Shown here one piece after another: positions 1 to 8,896 of a stretch of DNA of 64,000 nucleotides. The stretch is from assembly GCF_004216475.1 (NCBI RefSeq), contig NZ_CP022303.1, positions 62,001 to 126,000 on the forward strand, written 5' to 3'. The translations under genes were made by a program, and so were the position numbers. Below the pieces are notes generated by a model. It did not search any database and was not told where the DNA came from. It saw only the letters and a list, made by a program, of their open reading frames with translations. The DNA is from Thalassococcus sp. S3 (lineage in GTDB: Bacteria > Pseudomonadota > Alphaproteobacteria > Rhodobacterales > Rhodobacteraceae). How positions within the stretch are numbered: position 1 is the first letter of the stretch; the number at the start of each line of letters is the position of its first letter.

Positions 1-915
1 ATGGGCCTTTTCGTGATCTTCGACATCTACTACGGCGCGATGCGGGGACAGGGAAAGGTTCTGCTGGGTCTTTTGCCTTTCGCGGCATTGGTGGTCATTG
101 ACCTGTCGGTAACCTACGCGCTCGTCACCCAACTCGGTTGGGGGTTCGAGGCTGTGCTGCTGGGTAATCTCGCAGGTCCGGCCCTGATGCTGCCCGTGAT
201 GATCTGGCTCCTCCGGCGCGAGACGGCCAAGGGCGAAGAGGTCGAGGCAGAGCCCTTCCGCATCCGTCTGCGCCAGCTTCAGGTGCGCGTCGGCCTGCCA
301 GTCTTTAGCTCCATCGTCGTCGGCTTTGTCAGCGCCTCAGTCGTATTCCCGCTTCTCGCCAAGCTTGGACAGGACAATGCATCGGCCTTCTTCGTCGTGC
401 TGCGCTACCGGATCGCCTTCATGATCCCCGCCATCGCGATCGGCTCGGCCATCGCAATCCTCGTCAATCAGGCGACGGAAGAGGGGCAAGGCCGCACGCG
501 GGTCCGATACCTCGCCATCGGGGTGCCGATCATGCTTGTCCTCTATGCCGCGGCCACCTTTGCCTTGCCGAAATGGAGCGCGCCGCTCGACGTCCTTGTT
601 CCCAGCCAATCCGAGACGCTGAGACTGGCCACCGAATTCATGTTCGCCAAGTTGCTGATCACTTTCTTCCTGGTGGCCGCCACGGCGATGTATCAGGTCA
701 TCCTCGAACAGCTTGGGCGCGGCGTACATGTCCTCGTGATCACCATCATCTGCGAGGCAGGCACCTGCGCCGCGATGATCTGGGCCATGCAGAACGGCGC
801 TGACATTACGCTGGTGGTGCAAATCCTCGTCGGCTTCGCGGCGCTCAGCTTTGCGCTCTTCTCGCTCCAGTTCCTGCTTCTGATGCGCAAGATGGGAGCC
901 CAAGATGCTGTTTGA
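1..915 (+). CDS. MATE-type multidrug/metabolite exporter, C-terminal part (cut by window edge)
   Basis: This is an integral membrane protein of about 304 visible residues with roughly eight hydrophobic segments separated by short polar loops. A stretch near residues 135-155 (RYRIAFMIPAIAIGSAIA) resembles the second-half repeat of MATE drug/H+ or Na+ antiporters. Full MATE proteins have about 450 residues and 12 helices, so the N-terminal part should lie to the left, and the ATG at base 1 is probably internal. Its stop overlaps the start of the next gene by 11 bases, which puts it in the biosynthetic operon and suggests it exports the product or an intermediate. Polysaccharide-flippase relatives are a less likely alternative. 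Confidence 0.6.
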   Translation: MGLFVIFDIYYGAMRGQGKVLLGLLPFAALVVIDLSVTYALVTQLGWGFEAVLLGNLAGPALMLPVMIWLLRRETAKGEEVEAEPFRIRLRQLQVRVGLPVFSSIVVGFVSASVVFPLLAKLGQDNASAFFVVLRYRIAFMIPAIAIGSAIAILVNQATEEGQGRTRVRYLAIGVPIMLVLYAAATFALPKWSAPLDVLVPSQSETLRLATEFMFAKLLITFFLVAATAMYQVILEQLGRGVHVLVITIICEAGTCAAMIWAMQNGADITLVVQILVGFAALSFALFSLQFLLLMRKMGAQDAV

Positions 916-1816
916 GCTTGCCTATCCCGGCCTTTGCCTGGCCGAAGGGGTGCGCCGGATCATCGGGCGGCCCCGTCCCGGCCCCGCCTTCGCCTTTCGC
1001 GCGATCAAGGGGCGGATGCGCCGCCACGAGATCGCTATGGTGACCGCCGTCAGCCCCCGTGCGGGCGCCCGCATCGCCCTTCGCCGCTTTGAGACCGCGC
1101 GGCCGGTGAATGCGCCAAGCCCTCGGATCGCTCCGCGCAAGGGCTCTGCCCTCGCCGAACAGTGCTTCGGTCCTGCGACCGGGCCACGTGTGCTCTTGCT
1201 CCATGGGTGGAACGCGCACAGCGCGATGATGCTGCCCTTGGCGCGGATGCTTGCAGCTCAGGGCGCACATGTCGTGGTTCCCGATCTGCCCGGGGAAGGG
1301 GCGAACCCGGCCCGTGCATTCAGCTTTGCCGAGAAGGCGTGTCGGCTGGCGGCGCATTACGAGGGGGACCGCTTTGACGCCATCATCGGTCATTCCGCCG
1401 GTGGCCTGATCGCGGCCCAGGCAGTTGAGCAGGGGTTGCAGGCAGACAGCATGATCACCGTCTGCGCGCCCTATTCGATGGCCACGCTTCTGCATGCCTA
1501 TCTCATCCGGATCGCCGCGCCCGAGCCGCTGCTGGATGCCGTGCTCGATCTTCATGCCCGTCGCGAAGATCGCGATCCGAAACAGGTCGGGCCTGCCGTC
1601 TATGCGGCCTATACCGGGCGGATCCTGATCGTTCACGCCCGTACCGACTGGCAAGTCAAACTGGCGGAAGCGTTTGACATTGCTTCGGTAACCGGGGCCA
1701 CCCCCTTGGTTCTCGATCACTGCAATCACCATACGATCCTGGAAGATCCGCGCCTTCACGCGGCCATATCGGATGCGGTCCTGACCCCGACCGACGAACG
1801 GAGGCTGGCATGCTGA
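905..1816 (+). CDS. alpha/beta-hydrolase
   Basis: A 303-residue alpha/beta-hydrolase fold protein, probably cytoplasmic. The visible motifs are LLLHGW (about 97-102, oxyanion loop), the nucleophile elbow GHSAGG with Ser164, an acid candidate Asp248 in VHARTDW, and a catalytic His candidate at 275-276 in DHCNHHT. The first 80 residues are basic and unlike the core, so the true start could be further in. The ATG lies inside the end of the preceding transporter gene, and the stop overlaps the following ketosynthase-like gene by 7 bases, so translation is probably coupled. It may release the product from a carrier protein or edit mis-primed carriers. It is the only thioesterase candidate in the operon, and its substrate is unknown. 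Confidence 0.75.
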   Translation: MLFELAYPGLCLAEGVRRIIGRPRPGPAFAFRAIKGRMRRHEIAMVTAVSPRAGARIALRRFETARPVNAPSPRIAPRKGSALAEQCFGPATGPRVLLLHGWNAHSAMMLPLARMLAAQGAHVVVPDLPGEGANPARAFSFAEKACRLAAHYEGDRFDAIIGHSAGGLIAAQAVEQGLQADSMITVCAPYSMATLLHAYLIRIAAPEPLLDAVLDLHARREDRDPKQVGPAVYAAYTGRILIVHARTDWQVKLAEAFDIASVTGATPLVLDHCNHHTILEDPRLHAAISDAVLTPTDERRLAC

Positions 1817-2736
1817 GCATTCTTGACGTCGCTGTCGCCTATCCCGCCCGGCAGGAACAGTTGAAGGACCTGTCGGATGATCTGGACCTGACACGGGACC
1901 AGATGCGCATGTATGATCGTTTCTTCGGGTTCGAGGCGTTTCAATGCGATCCGGCAGAGCCGCTTGATACCCTCATCGCCAAGGCGGCATCCGAGGTTCT
2001 GGATCGCAATCCCCAGCAGAACGCGCACCTGTGCTGTGTTACCCATTGCCACACGCTGCTCAACACCAACGTCTTCAACGGCCACACCTCTTCGGTGCTT
2101 GAGCCCTACGCCGCGCGCGGGGTCGAAGTCTTCTCGGCCACGATGAACCATTGCGCGACCGGTGTGACGATGCTGGGCGTCTTCGACCGCCTGCTTGGCG
2201 ATAACGAGACGGGGCTTATCCTGATCGGGGAAAAGGCGTTCCACCCGGCATTGCGGGTGATCGAAAACACCACCGTGATGGGCGAGGCGGCAGCCGCCAT
2301 CCTCGTGGGCCGCTGTCCGGGCCGCTATGAGGTTGTGGATACCCACACGCTGCATGCGCCGCAGTTCTGGAAGAATACCGGCTTGCGCGGTGAAAACTAT
2401 CTCGCCGGGTTCGACACCGCCTATATGGGGTTCGCCTGTGCGGGTCTCGAAGGCGCATTGGACCGTTTCGGGCGTCGTCATGGCGACATTCGCTATGTCA
2501 TGCCGCACAACGTCAACGTCCCGTCCTGGTGCCAGATCGCAAGCGAGACCGGCATTGGGCGCGACAAGGTTCAGCTCTCCACCATCGGGCAATACGGCCA
2601 CTGCTTTGGCGCCGATCCCTTCATCAACCTGACCGATACCGCAGCGCGCGGCGATCTCGATCCCGCCGATCAGGTGCTTTTGTTCAGCATCGGACTGGGG
2701 GCGACCGCCTCCTGTGCGCTGCTTCGCGTGACCTGA
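1810..2736 (+). CDS. KASIII-fold acyltransferase/ketosynthase with a Cys-His-His active site
   Basis: A 308-residue protein of the FabH/thiolase fold. Cys115 in NHCATG fits the acyl-accepting nucleophile. His233 in MPHNVN matches the FabH HQAN histidine. In the segment that normally reads YGNTSA this protein has YGHCFGADPF, so the catalytic Asn is replaced by His263. The C-terminal LFSIGLGATAS matches the closing glycine-rich strand of the family. It overlaps the hydrolase upstream and is followed 44 bases later by a carrier protein. It probably condenses or transfers a carrier-bound acyl or aminoacyl group. It is clearly not the housekeeping fabH, and its closest relative in the window is the protein at 6357-7355. 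Confidence 0.75.
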   Translation: MLSILDVAVAYPARQEQLKDLSDDLDLTRDQMRMYDRFFGFEAFQCDPAEPLDTLIAKAASEVLDRNPQQNAHLCCVTHCHTLLNTNVFNGHTSSVLEPYAARGVEVFSATMNHCATGVTMLGVFDRLLGDNETGLILIGEKAFHPALRVIENTTVMGEAAAAILVGRCPGRYEVVDTHTLHAPQFWKNTGLRGENYLAGFDTAYMGFACAGLEGALDRFGRRHGDIRYVMPHNVNVPSWCQIASETGIGRDKVQLSTIGQYGHCFGADPFINLTDTAARGDLDPADQVLLFSIGLGATASCALLRVT

Positions 2737-2780
2737 TGGCTGCGCAACGCCCCCTTCAAACTCTGACAAGGAGATACATG

Positions 2781-3059
2781 ATGACCGACCTTCAAGGAAC
2801 CGTACTGGACAGCCTCCGTGACGTCGGCCTTGGTCCTCAGCGCATCGACCGCGCCGCCGGGGGTGAAACCCTCTTTGGCACGGGTGGCCTTCTGAACTCC
2901 ATCGAGCTTGTTCAATTCGTGGCCGCGCTCAGCGAGCGGACGGGCGTAGATGCCTTTGACTTCATGGAGAACTTTCAGGGCGGAACCGGCGTCTTCTCGA
3001 CCGTCGAAACGATTTTGGACTTTCTGGAAGGGCGCCGTGTTCAGGCGATGGCAAGCTGA
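2781..3059 (+). CDS. free-standing acyl/peptidyl carrier protein 1
   Basis: A 92-residue four-helix carrier protein. The phosphopantetheine attachment site is Ser40 in GLLNSIEL, with Asn in place of the usual Asp before the Ser. An AAGGAG ribosome-binding site at 2768-2773 sits 7 bases before this ATG; a second ATG three bases upstream is possible. It lies between a KASIII-like gene and a PLP decarboxylase/dehydrogenase fusion, so it probably holds the substrate for both. The phosphopantetheinyl transferase at 20394 is the obvious activating enzyme. The acyl or aminoacyl load cannot be read from sequence. Confidence 0.85.
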   Translation: MTDLQGTVLDSLRDVGLGPQRIDRAAGGETLFGTGGLLNSIELVQFVAALSERTGVDAFDFMENFQGGTGVFSTVETILDFLEGRRVQAMAS

Positions 3060-3061
3060 AG

Positions 3062-5497
3062 ATGGCTGGTTTTTCGTTGAACAGCGCCGAAACCGCAAGA
3101 CTGCGCAGTGTGGCGGACCGGGTCGGCACCCCGTTTTATGTCTATGACGCACAGGCATTGCGGGACCGCGTCGCGGCCTTGAAGGCCGCGCTGCCGGATG
3201 TGGATTTCTTCTATTCGCTCAAGGCCAATCCGAACCTGTCGGTGGTGGGTGTTCTGACATCGGCCGGAACCGGCGCGGAGGTCAGCTCACGCCTTGAGCT
3301 GGAAACCGCCCTGGCCGCCGGCGCCCGCCCCGAGCGGATCCTGATGGTTGGCCCCGGCAAGTCCGCGGATGAGCTGGAACGCGCGGTGTCCTTGGGGATC
3401 AAGGCAATCGTCGTGGAATCCATCGAGGAGTTGGCCGACATCGACCGCCTTGCCGCGTTCGAAGGCCGGATCCAGAGCGTGGCGCTCAGGGTCAATCCTG
3501 ATTTCCAGGTCAGCGGCGCGCGTCTTGCCATGAGCGGTCGGGCCACGCAATTCGGCATCGACCAGTCCGATCTGCAGCGTGCCGTTGCCTGTGTGGAAAC
3601 CCTCCCGCATCTGCGCCTGGCGGGCCTGCACATCTACATGGGCACCCGGATCCTGTCCGAAGAAACGCTGGAGCAGAACACGCGCCAGGTTCTCGCCCTG
3701 GCCGAGGAGCTAATGCCAAACCTCTCCTGGCCGTTGGATTTCGTCGATGTCGGCGGTGGTTTCGGCGTGCCCTATTACGAGGACGAGCAGTCGCTTGATC
3801 TCGACAAGGTCGGCGCGGTTCTGCGGCCGGTTATCGACGGGTTTCGAAGCCGCAACAGCCAGACACGCGTGGCCATCGAACTCGGCCGCTACATGGTGGC
3901 CGAGGCCGGTCTTTTCGTGGCTGGCATCCGCCGTGTCAAAACCACGAAAGGCGAGAATTTCGCTGTCTGCGATGGCGGGTCCAACGTCCATAGTGCTGCT
4001 GCGGGGCAGGGGTTCATGCGCCGCAATTTCCCGGTTTCTCTGGTGCCGAACGGTCCTCGCGATGCTGCGACCGCAGAGAAGTGGACATTCACCGGGCCGC
4101 TTTGCACGCCGATGGATGTCATCGCCTCAGCGATCGAGATCCCCGCGCCGCAGGAAGGCGATCTGATCTGCATCCATCAATCCGGCGGCTATGGGCCTTC
4201 GGCCTCGCCGGTGGACTTTCTTGGCTTCGGTGCCCCGGCAGAAGTGATGGCGGATGGCGACACGCTGACGGTTGCCAAGGAACGTCCGGACTGGCAGTCG
4301 CGGCTGGCCACACAGACCCCGCGCGCCATTCCGATGGATATGACTGGCATCGCCGCGGCGCCCGCTGCACCGTTCGACCATCCCGCGCTTGATCGTCTGT
4401 CGGGCCTGCGTCCGCTTTTTGAGATGACGGGCAACCGGTTAGAGACGGATCCCGGCGCCTGGGCCGATCTCTGGGCCAATCCCACGGTGCGCGCCCTGAC
4501 CACGATCGGTGTTCCCGATGACTATAACGGCTTTCCGCTGTCGCAAACCGATCTGGGGATCGAGGACTGCCCGCATGCCCTTCACGTGGCGCTTGTCGAA
4601 CGGCTGGCCCGCTTTGATCCAAGCTGCATCCTGGCCCTTCCCGGTCCCTCGCTTTCAGGCGGTGCTGTGCTGGCTGCGGGTAATCCCGCGCAGATCGAGC
4701 GGTTCTTCGCACCCTACCGCACGGGACCGCAGGGTACGTTCTTTGCCGTGACCGAACCGGATGTCGGATCGGACGCCTCGAACGGCAGCACGGTCGTGCG
4801 TGAAGCGGCGGATGGCAGCATGACCCTCAGCGGCACCAAGATGCTGGTGGGCGGGATCGCGCGGGCCCGCATCGGTCTGGTCTTTGCACGGATGGAGACG
4901 ACAGGCCGCGCAGCCCTGGTGATGATCGAGCCTCAAGAGGTCGCCGACTACATCAGCATCGAAAGACTGCCGACCAACGGTCTTTGCGGTGCCGATCTGT
5001 GCCGGCTGGAGATGCATGACGTACCTGTCACCAACGACATGTTGTTGGGTGCCGCGTCATCCGGGGGCGGGTCCTTGCGTGACGGGTTCATGGCCATCAA
5101 CGGCGTGTTCGAACGCTACCGCCCCGTCGTGGCAGCCCTCGCATTGGGCAATGCGCGCGGCATTCTGGACCGCTTGGAAAAGGCCAGTGCCTGCGGCGGC
5201 TTTGCCGATATGCAGACGCGTTATACGGCACTTCTGAACCGGCTGGCCCGCGTGCTCGAAGACTATGCGAATGGCCGGCCCCGCAGCCATCGCATCAGTG
5301 AGCTGAAGTTCCAGGCCATCGCCTTCTCGGACGAGCTGGTGATGCGCGTCGCGGCCGAGGCTCCGGGCGCGATGCTCTCCGACACGCTGCTGCGCCGCAA
5401 GATGCGCGACGCGAAGGCGTTCGAATACATGGAGGGCACGTCGAACATCCATCTTCTGAACGCGTTTCGGGCCTATGTGGCGGAGGTTCCGGCATGA
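3062..5497 (+). CDS. PLP-dependent decarboxylase fused to acyl-CoA dehydrogenase
   Basis: An 811-residue bifunctional protein. Residues 1 to about 410 are a fold-III decarboxylase of the DAP/ornithine decarboxylase superfamily: Lys54 in YSLKANPN is the PLP lysine, GGGFG at 231-235 is the phosphate loop, and Cys348 in GPLCTPMD is the cross-subunit catalytic Cys. Residues about 440-811 are an acyl-CoA dehydrogenase: FAVTEPDVGSD at 561-571 is the flavin/substrate motif, and Glu791 in MEGTSN is the usual catalytic base. One uninterrupted frame covers both. BtrK of butirosin biosynthesis is a precedent for such decarboxylases acting on ACP-bound amino acids, so this enzyme may decarboxylate and then desaturate a carrier-bound aminoacyl group. 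It starts 2 bases after carrier protein 1. Confidence 0.85.
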   Translation: MAGFSLNSAETARLRSVADRVGTPFYVYDAQALRDRVAALKAALPDVDFFYSLKANPNLSVVGVLTSAGTGAEVSSRLELETALAAGARPERILMVGPGKSADELERAVSLGIKAIVVESIEELADIDRLAAFEGRIQSVALRVNPDFQVSGARLAMSGRATQFGIDQSDLQRAVACVETLPHLRLAGLHIYMGTRILSEETLEQNTRQVLALAEELMPNLSWPLDFVDVGGGFGVPYYEDEQSLDLDKVGAVLRPVIDGFRSRNSQTRVAIELGRYMVAEAGLFVAGIRRVKTTKGENFAVCDGGSNVHSAAAGQGFMRRNFPVSLVPNGPRDAATAEKWTFTGPLCTPMDVIASAIEIPAPQEGDLICIHQSGGYGPSASPVDFLGFGAPAEVMADGDTLTVAKERPDWQSRLATQTPRAIPMDMTGIAAAPAAPFDHPALDRLSGLRPLFEMTGNRLETDPGAWADLWANPTVRALTTIGVPDDYNGFPLSQTDLGIEDCPHALHVALVERLARFDPSCILALPGPSLSGGAVLAAGNPAQIERFFAPYRTGPQGTFFAVTEPDVGSDASNGSTVVREAADGSMTLSGTKMLVGGIARARIGLVFARMETTGRAALVMIEPQEVADYISIERLPTNGLCGADLCRLEMHDVPVTNDMLLGAASSGGGSLRDGFMAINGVFERYRPVVAALALGNARGILDRLEKASACGGFADMQTRYTALLNRLARVLEDYANGRPRSHRISELKFQAIAFSDELVMRVAAEAPGAMLSDTLLRRKMRDAKAFEYMEGTSNIHLLNAFRAYVAEVPA

Positions 5498-6360
5498 CCC
5501 TCCACCTTGATCCGCGCACGCTTGTCTCAGGTGAATTCGGGTGTCTGGAACCAGCGCAGCCCGAATGGCTGGACCAATATGATTATTGGGAGGATTTCAA
5601 CGCCCGTTTCTTTCAGTCGAACGGTGCCGAATACCATCCGGATCGCCACAGCAACGTTCAATCCTGGCTCACCGCGCCTGACCGGGCGCCATACGCCGCG
5701 ATGGCGGATGTTCTGCTGACCGAATTGCAGGGTCGCGCCGATCTTGGTGATGTCGATCTGGTGTTGATGGCGCATTGGATGCCGGATGTGCATCTGGGCA
5801 CGTCGGTGACCAATTTCGCACTGCATAAGCTGGGTCTGGAGAACGGGTTCGGCTTTGCGATCTCGGATCGTGGACGCTCTGCGCCGCTCTTCGCGCTGCA
5901 ATGTGCCGCGCGGTATCTGCGCGATGGCCGCAAAAAGGCGCTTTTGATGGTCATGGATCAAAAGCACCTGCTCTACCGCTCTGACGTCGTGGATGCCGTT
6001 CAACCCTCCAATTCCGGCAGTGTCATGGTGCTTGAAGCGGCAGGGCAGGGCGGTCTGGCCTATGTCGGTTATGAAAGGCGCACCGGGATTGGCGCGGCGG
6101 ACACGGCACGCACGGTCGCTGAGATCTGCACCGAATACGGATTGGACCGTGCCGCCGTCACGGTCATCGCGGACCCCGACCTGACAGAGGCGCTGGCAAA
6201 GGACGGCCCGGTTCGCCAGCAGACCCCGCGCAAGCTCTGCTCGGCCCCGTTTGCCGCCCTTGCCGAAGCAGGCTCCACCATCGGGAACGTGATGCTTTTG
6301 ACCCGGGATGCGGATGAGGTGAGCGCCGTTCTCTTTCGCAACGCGGAGGGCGTGGTATGA
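5494..6360 (+). CDS. KASIII-fold protein lacking the nucleophilic cysteine
   Basis: A 288-residue divergent thiolase-fold protein. In the segment matching the FabH active site it reads SDRGRSAPLFAL, so Arg128 occupies the Cys position, and no HN-type histidine motif is recognisable in the C-terminal half. Its start overlaps the upstream stop by 4 bases (ATGA), and the next gene, which encodes a Cys-containing KASIII protein, overlaps its own stop in the same way. Paired genes of this kind occur for PqsB/PqsC and for ketosynthase/chain-length-factor pairs, where the Cys-less subunit shapes the pocket. A heterodimer with the 6357 product is the most economical reading, and it is inferred. Confidence 0.65.
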   Translation: MTLHLDPRTLVSGEFGCLEPAQPEWLDQYDYWEDFNARFFQSNGAEYHPDRHSNVQSWLTAPDRAPYAAMADVLLTELQGRADLGDVDLVLMAHWMPDVHLGTSVTNFALHKLGLENGFGFAISDRGRSAPLFALQCAARYLRDGRKKALLMVMDQKHLLYRSDVVDAVQPSNSGSVMVLEAAGQGGLAYVGYERRTGIGAADTARTVAEICTEYGLDRAAVTVIADPDLTEALAKDGPVRQQTPRKLCSAPFAALAEAGSTIGNVMLLTRDADEVSAVLFRNAEGVV

Positions 6361-7355
6361 GGCTTTCGGTGCTTGCAACCCACATCCCCGCGGACCGCAT
6401 CAGCACCGAGGACATCGTTGCCGCCGCGGATGGCAGCGTGGCAGAGGCGCGGGTGTTCCGCAGGATGTTCGGGGTCGATCACGTCGCTGCCATGCCCGAG
6501 GATCAGACGCTGAGCGATCAGTTCGAGCGGATCGTGATCGGGCTGGAAGCGGAGCACGACGGCACGCTTCCCGACGCGCTGATCTATGTCAGGGGGCAAC
6601 CCGTTCAATATCCTCGCGGCCAGTCCCCCGTGGCGCGTCTCGCGCAGGAGCATCCCTTTCTGCGCGGCGTCATGCGGCAGTACGAGGTCGATCAGCACAA
6701 TTGCGGCGGTCTGTTCTGGGCTCTGGATCTGGCGCGGACGCTTCTTGCCTCCGGGCTGGCCCGTGCGGTCGCGATCCTGGGCGGCGATTGCCATGCGGGT
6801 TTGCCTTTGGGCGACCGCTATGTGCCGGGCTGCACGCTGATGGGCGATGCCTTTTGCGGCATGGTGGTCGATCTGGAGGCCCAGGGCGACCAGGTCGCGC
6901 CGGTCACGCTTCGGACCCATCCCGAATTCGCCCGTGGCCGGTCGGGCACGGCCGCCGAGATGGGGGCCTTCTTCGCCGCCCATACCCGCATCGTGAGCGA
7001 AGCGCTATGCGATGCCGGGTTTGACTGGGCGGGCAAAGACACCCTTTTGCCCCATAACGTGAACCGTCTGGCCTGGCAGGATTTCTGTCGGCAGAGCGGT
7101 ATCGAGACCGACCGCATCCGGCTGAGCCTGCTGCCGGACATCGGACATTGCTACATCTGCGACCCCTTCCTTTTGCTGGCCCAGGAACGCCTGCAAGGCC
7201 CCACCGCGCATGCGCAACCCACGCTGATTTCGGTCGGCATGGGCGGCTATGTCGGCGCCTGCAAGGTCACGTGCGCCGCAGCCCCAACGCCCCTGAGCCG
7301 TTCCCACATCACCCAGAAGGAGAGTGCCCCATGCACGCAACTCGCACCTTGCTGA
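6357..7355 (+). CDS. KASIII-fold acyltransferase/ketosynthase, second Cys-His-His enzyme
   Basis: A 332-residue FabH-like protein with Cys116 in DQHNCGG, His233 in LPHNVN and His264 in DIGHCYICDPF, where FabH has the catalytic Asn. It shares the PHNVN and GHC-x3-DPF signatures with the 1810-2736 product, so the two are paralogues. The start overlaps the Cys-less partner gene by 4 bases, and the last 25 bases overlap the following ligase gene. The C-terminal extension after about residue 305 is unlike FabH and may merely reflect read-through into the overlap. It probably forms the catalytic half of a heterodimer. Confidence 0.75.
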   Translation: MRLSVLATHIPADRISTEDIVAAADGSVAEARVFRRMFGVDHVAAMPEDQTLSDQFERIVIGLEAEHDGTLPDALIYVRGQPVQYPRGQSPVARLAQEHPFLRGVMRQYEVDQHNCGGLFWALDLARTLLASGLARAVAILGGDCHAGLPLGDRYVPGCTLMGDAFCGMVVDLEAQGDQVAPVTLRTHPEFARGRSGTAAEMGAFFAAHTRIVSEALCDAGFDWAGKDTLLPHNVNRLAWQDFCRQSGIETDRIRLSLLPDIGHCYICDPFLLLAQERLQGPTAHAQPTLISVGMGGYVGACKVTCAAAPTPLSRSHITQKESAPCTQLAPC

Positions 7356-8875
7356 CCCATCTGTTGAGCCATGCCGCCGCCCGCGCGCCGCAAAGCCCGG
7401 CCATCGCTGATGACGATCTTGCACTGACCTATGGTGAACTGGCCGATGCCGCCGCCCGCATAGCCGCCCATCTTGCCGAGATCGGTGTTCAACCGGGCGA
7501 TCGGGTCATCTTGTCGATGCCGAACTCCACCGCGTTCTGCGCCGCCTTCTGGGGCATCGTGTCGGCGGGTGCGGTCGCCGTACCGCTCAACCCCGGAACC
7601 AAATGCGCCAAACTGGCATTCGTTCTGGGCAATTGCCGCCCTGCCGCCGTCCTTGCCGATGATGTCACGGCGCAGACTGTGCGCGCGGCGATGGCCGAGG
7701 CCGGTCAGTCCCTTCCCGTCGTGGAAACCGGTCGCGACGCGGCACCGGGTTTGCTGGACCAACTGATCGCGCCGCAAGCCTCGGCACCCGACCTGAAGGT
7801 TCCCGCCGTTATCGACCAGGACCTGGCGACGATCATCTATACGTCCGGCTCGACCGGAGAGCCCAAGGGCGTGATGCTGTCGCATCTCAACATGACAAGC
7901 GCTGCCCGGTCTGTGGCACAATACCTCGGCTATCGGTCCGACGATCACATCTTTTGCGCCGTTCCGATGACCTTTGATTACGGTCTTCACCAACTGACGA
8001 TGGCCGCTTTGACAGGCGCGTCGGTCCAGGCGGAGCCGTCCTTTGCCCAACCGTTCTTTGCGCTCAAGCGGATGCAGGATTGTGGCGCGACGGTCTTCCC
8101 TCTGGTGCCGACGATGGTGCCCCTGATCGCGCCGCTCGCCGACCGGTTTGATTTGAGTGGACTGCGTCTTGTTTCCTCGACTGCGGCGGCGTTGCACGCC
8201 GAGGTCATCGACCAGCTCCAGGAGATGCTTCCGCAGGCTACGGTCTTTTCGATGTATGGACTGACAGAGTGTCATCGCTGCACGTACCTGCCGCCTGATC
8301 AACTCGCCTCTCGCAAGACCAGCGTCGGACTGGCCATCCCCAATACCGAAATGTGGGTGGTCGACGAGGCAGGTCAGCGGCACCGGCATTCCGCCACCGG
8401 AGAGCTGGTGATCCGTGGCAGCACCGTGATGAAGGGCTATTGGCAAAATCCCGAAGCCACTGCGCGCCGTCTGCGCCCCGGCCCGTTTCCCGGCGAACAG
8501 GTGCTCTACACCGGCGATACCTGCCGTCTGGACGAAGACGGGTATCTCTATTTCGTGGGCCGGTCGGATGACATCCTGAAAATCGGCGGTGAGAAGGTCG
8601 CCCCCTCCGAAGTCGAAGCCGTTCTTGTCGCTCACCCTGACGTTCGTGAGGTCTGCGTTCTGGGCGAGGATCACCCGGTGCACGGCCAGATCTGCGTGGC
8701 CTATGTCGCCGCTACTGTCGATACCGACACGCTGTCCGCCTGGTGCCGTGCGCGCCTCGACCCCCATGCCGTGCCCGCCCGCATCGTCGTGCATGCCGAT
8801 CTGCCCCGCACCCAGAACGGCAAGATCGACCGCGCCGCGCTGCGCGCCGGGCCCGTTCTTGAACCCGCCGAATGA
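7331..8875 (+). CDS. AMP-forming acyl/aminoacyl ligase
   Basis: A 514-residue ANL-superfamily adenylating enzyme. It has the P-loop TSGSTGEPKG, the TFDYGL segment, YGLTE, YTGD, the hinge FVGRSDDILKIGGEKV, and the catalytic lysine motif NGKID near the C-terminus. The start is set by an AAGGAG site at 7316-7321 before the ATG at 7331; the open frame extends further upstream into the previous gene. The FDYGL pattern resembles ligases I recall from exosortase-A-associated loci, which also pair a ligase with a carrier protein and a PLP decarboxylase. It probably loads a carboxylic or amino acid onto one of the two carrier proteins; the second lies 21 bases downstream. Confidence 0.85.
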   Translation: MHATRTLLTHLLSHAAARAPQSPAIADDDLALTYGELADAAARIAAHLAEIGVQPGDRVILSMPNSTAFCAAFWGIVSAGAVAVPLNPGTKCAKLAFVLGNCRPAAVLADDVTAQTVRAAMAEAGQSLPVVETGRDAAPGLLDQLIAPQASAPDLKVPAVIDQDLATIIYTSGSTGEPKGVMLSHLNMTSAARSVAQYLGYRSDDHIFCAVPMTFDYGLHQLTMAALTGASVQAEPSFAQPFFALKRMQDCGATVFPLVPTMVPLIAPLADRFDLSGLRLVSSTAAALHAEVIDQLQEMLPQATVFSMYGLTECHRCTYLPPDQLASRKTSVGLAIPNTEMWVVDEAGQRHRHSATGELVIRGSTVMKGYWQNPEATARRLRPGPFPGEQVLYTGDTCRLDEDGYLYFVGRSDDILKIGGEKVAPSEVEAVLVAHPDVREVCVLGEDHPVHGQICVAYVAATVDTDTLSAWCRARLDPHAVPARIVVHADLPRTQNGKIDRAALRAGPVLEPAE

Positions 8876-8896
8876 AACTCCCGAGAGGAAACTGAC

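Noticed and set aside
1810..7355. Housekeeping fatty-acid fabH genes
   Set aside because: Three copies with altered active sites, all coupled to carrier, decarboxylase and ligase genes, do not fit primary fatty-acid synthesis.
7247..8794. 515-codon open frame on the minus strand
   Set aside because: It lies fully antisense to the AMP ligase, which has all expected motifs. Its composition is the Arg/Gly/His-rich type typical of high-GC shadow frames.
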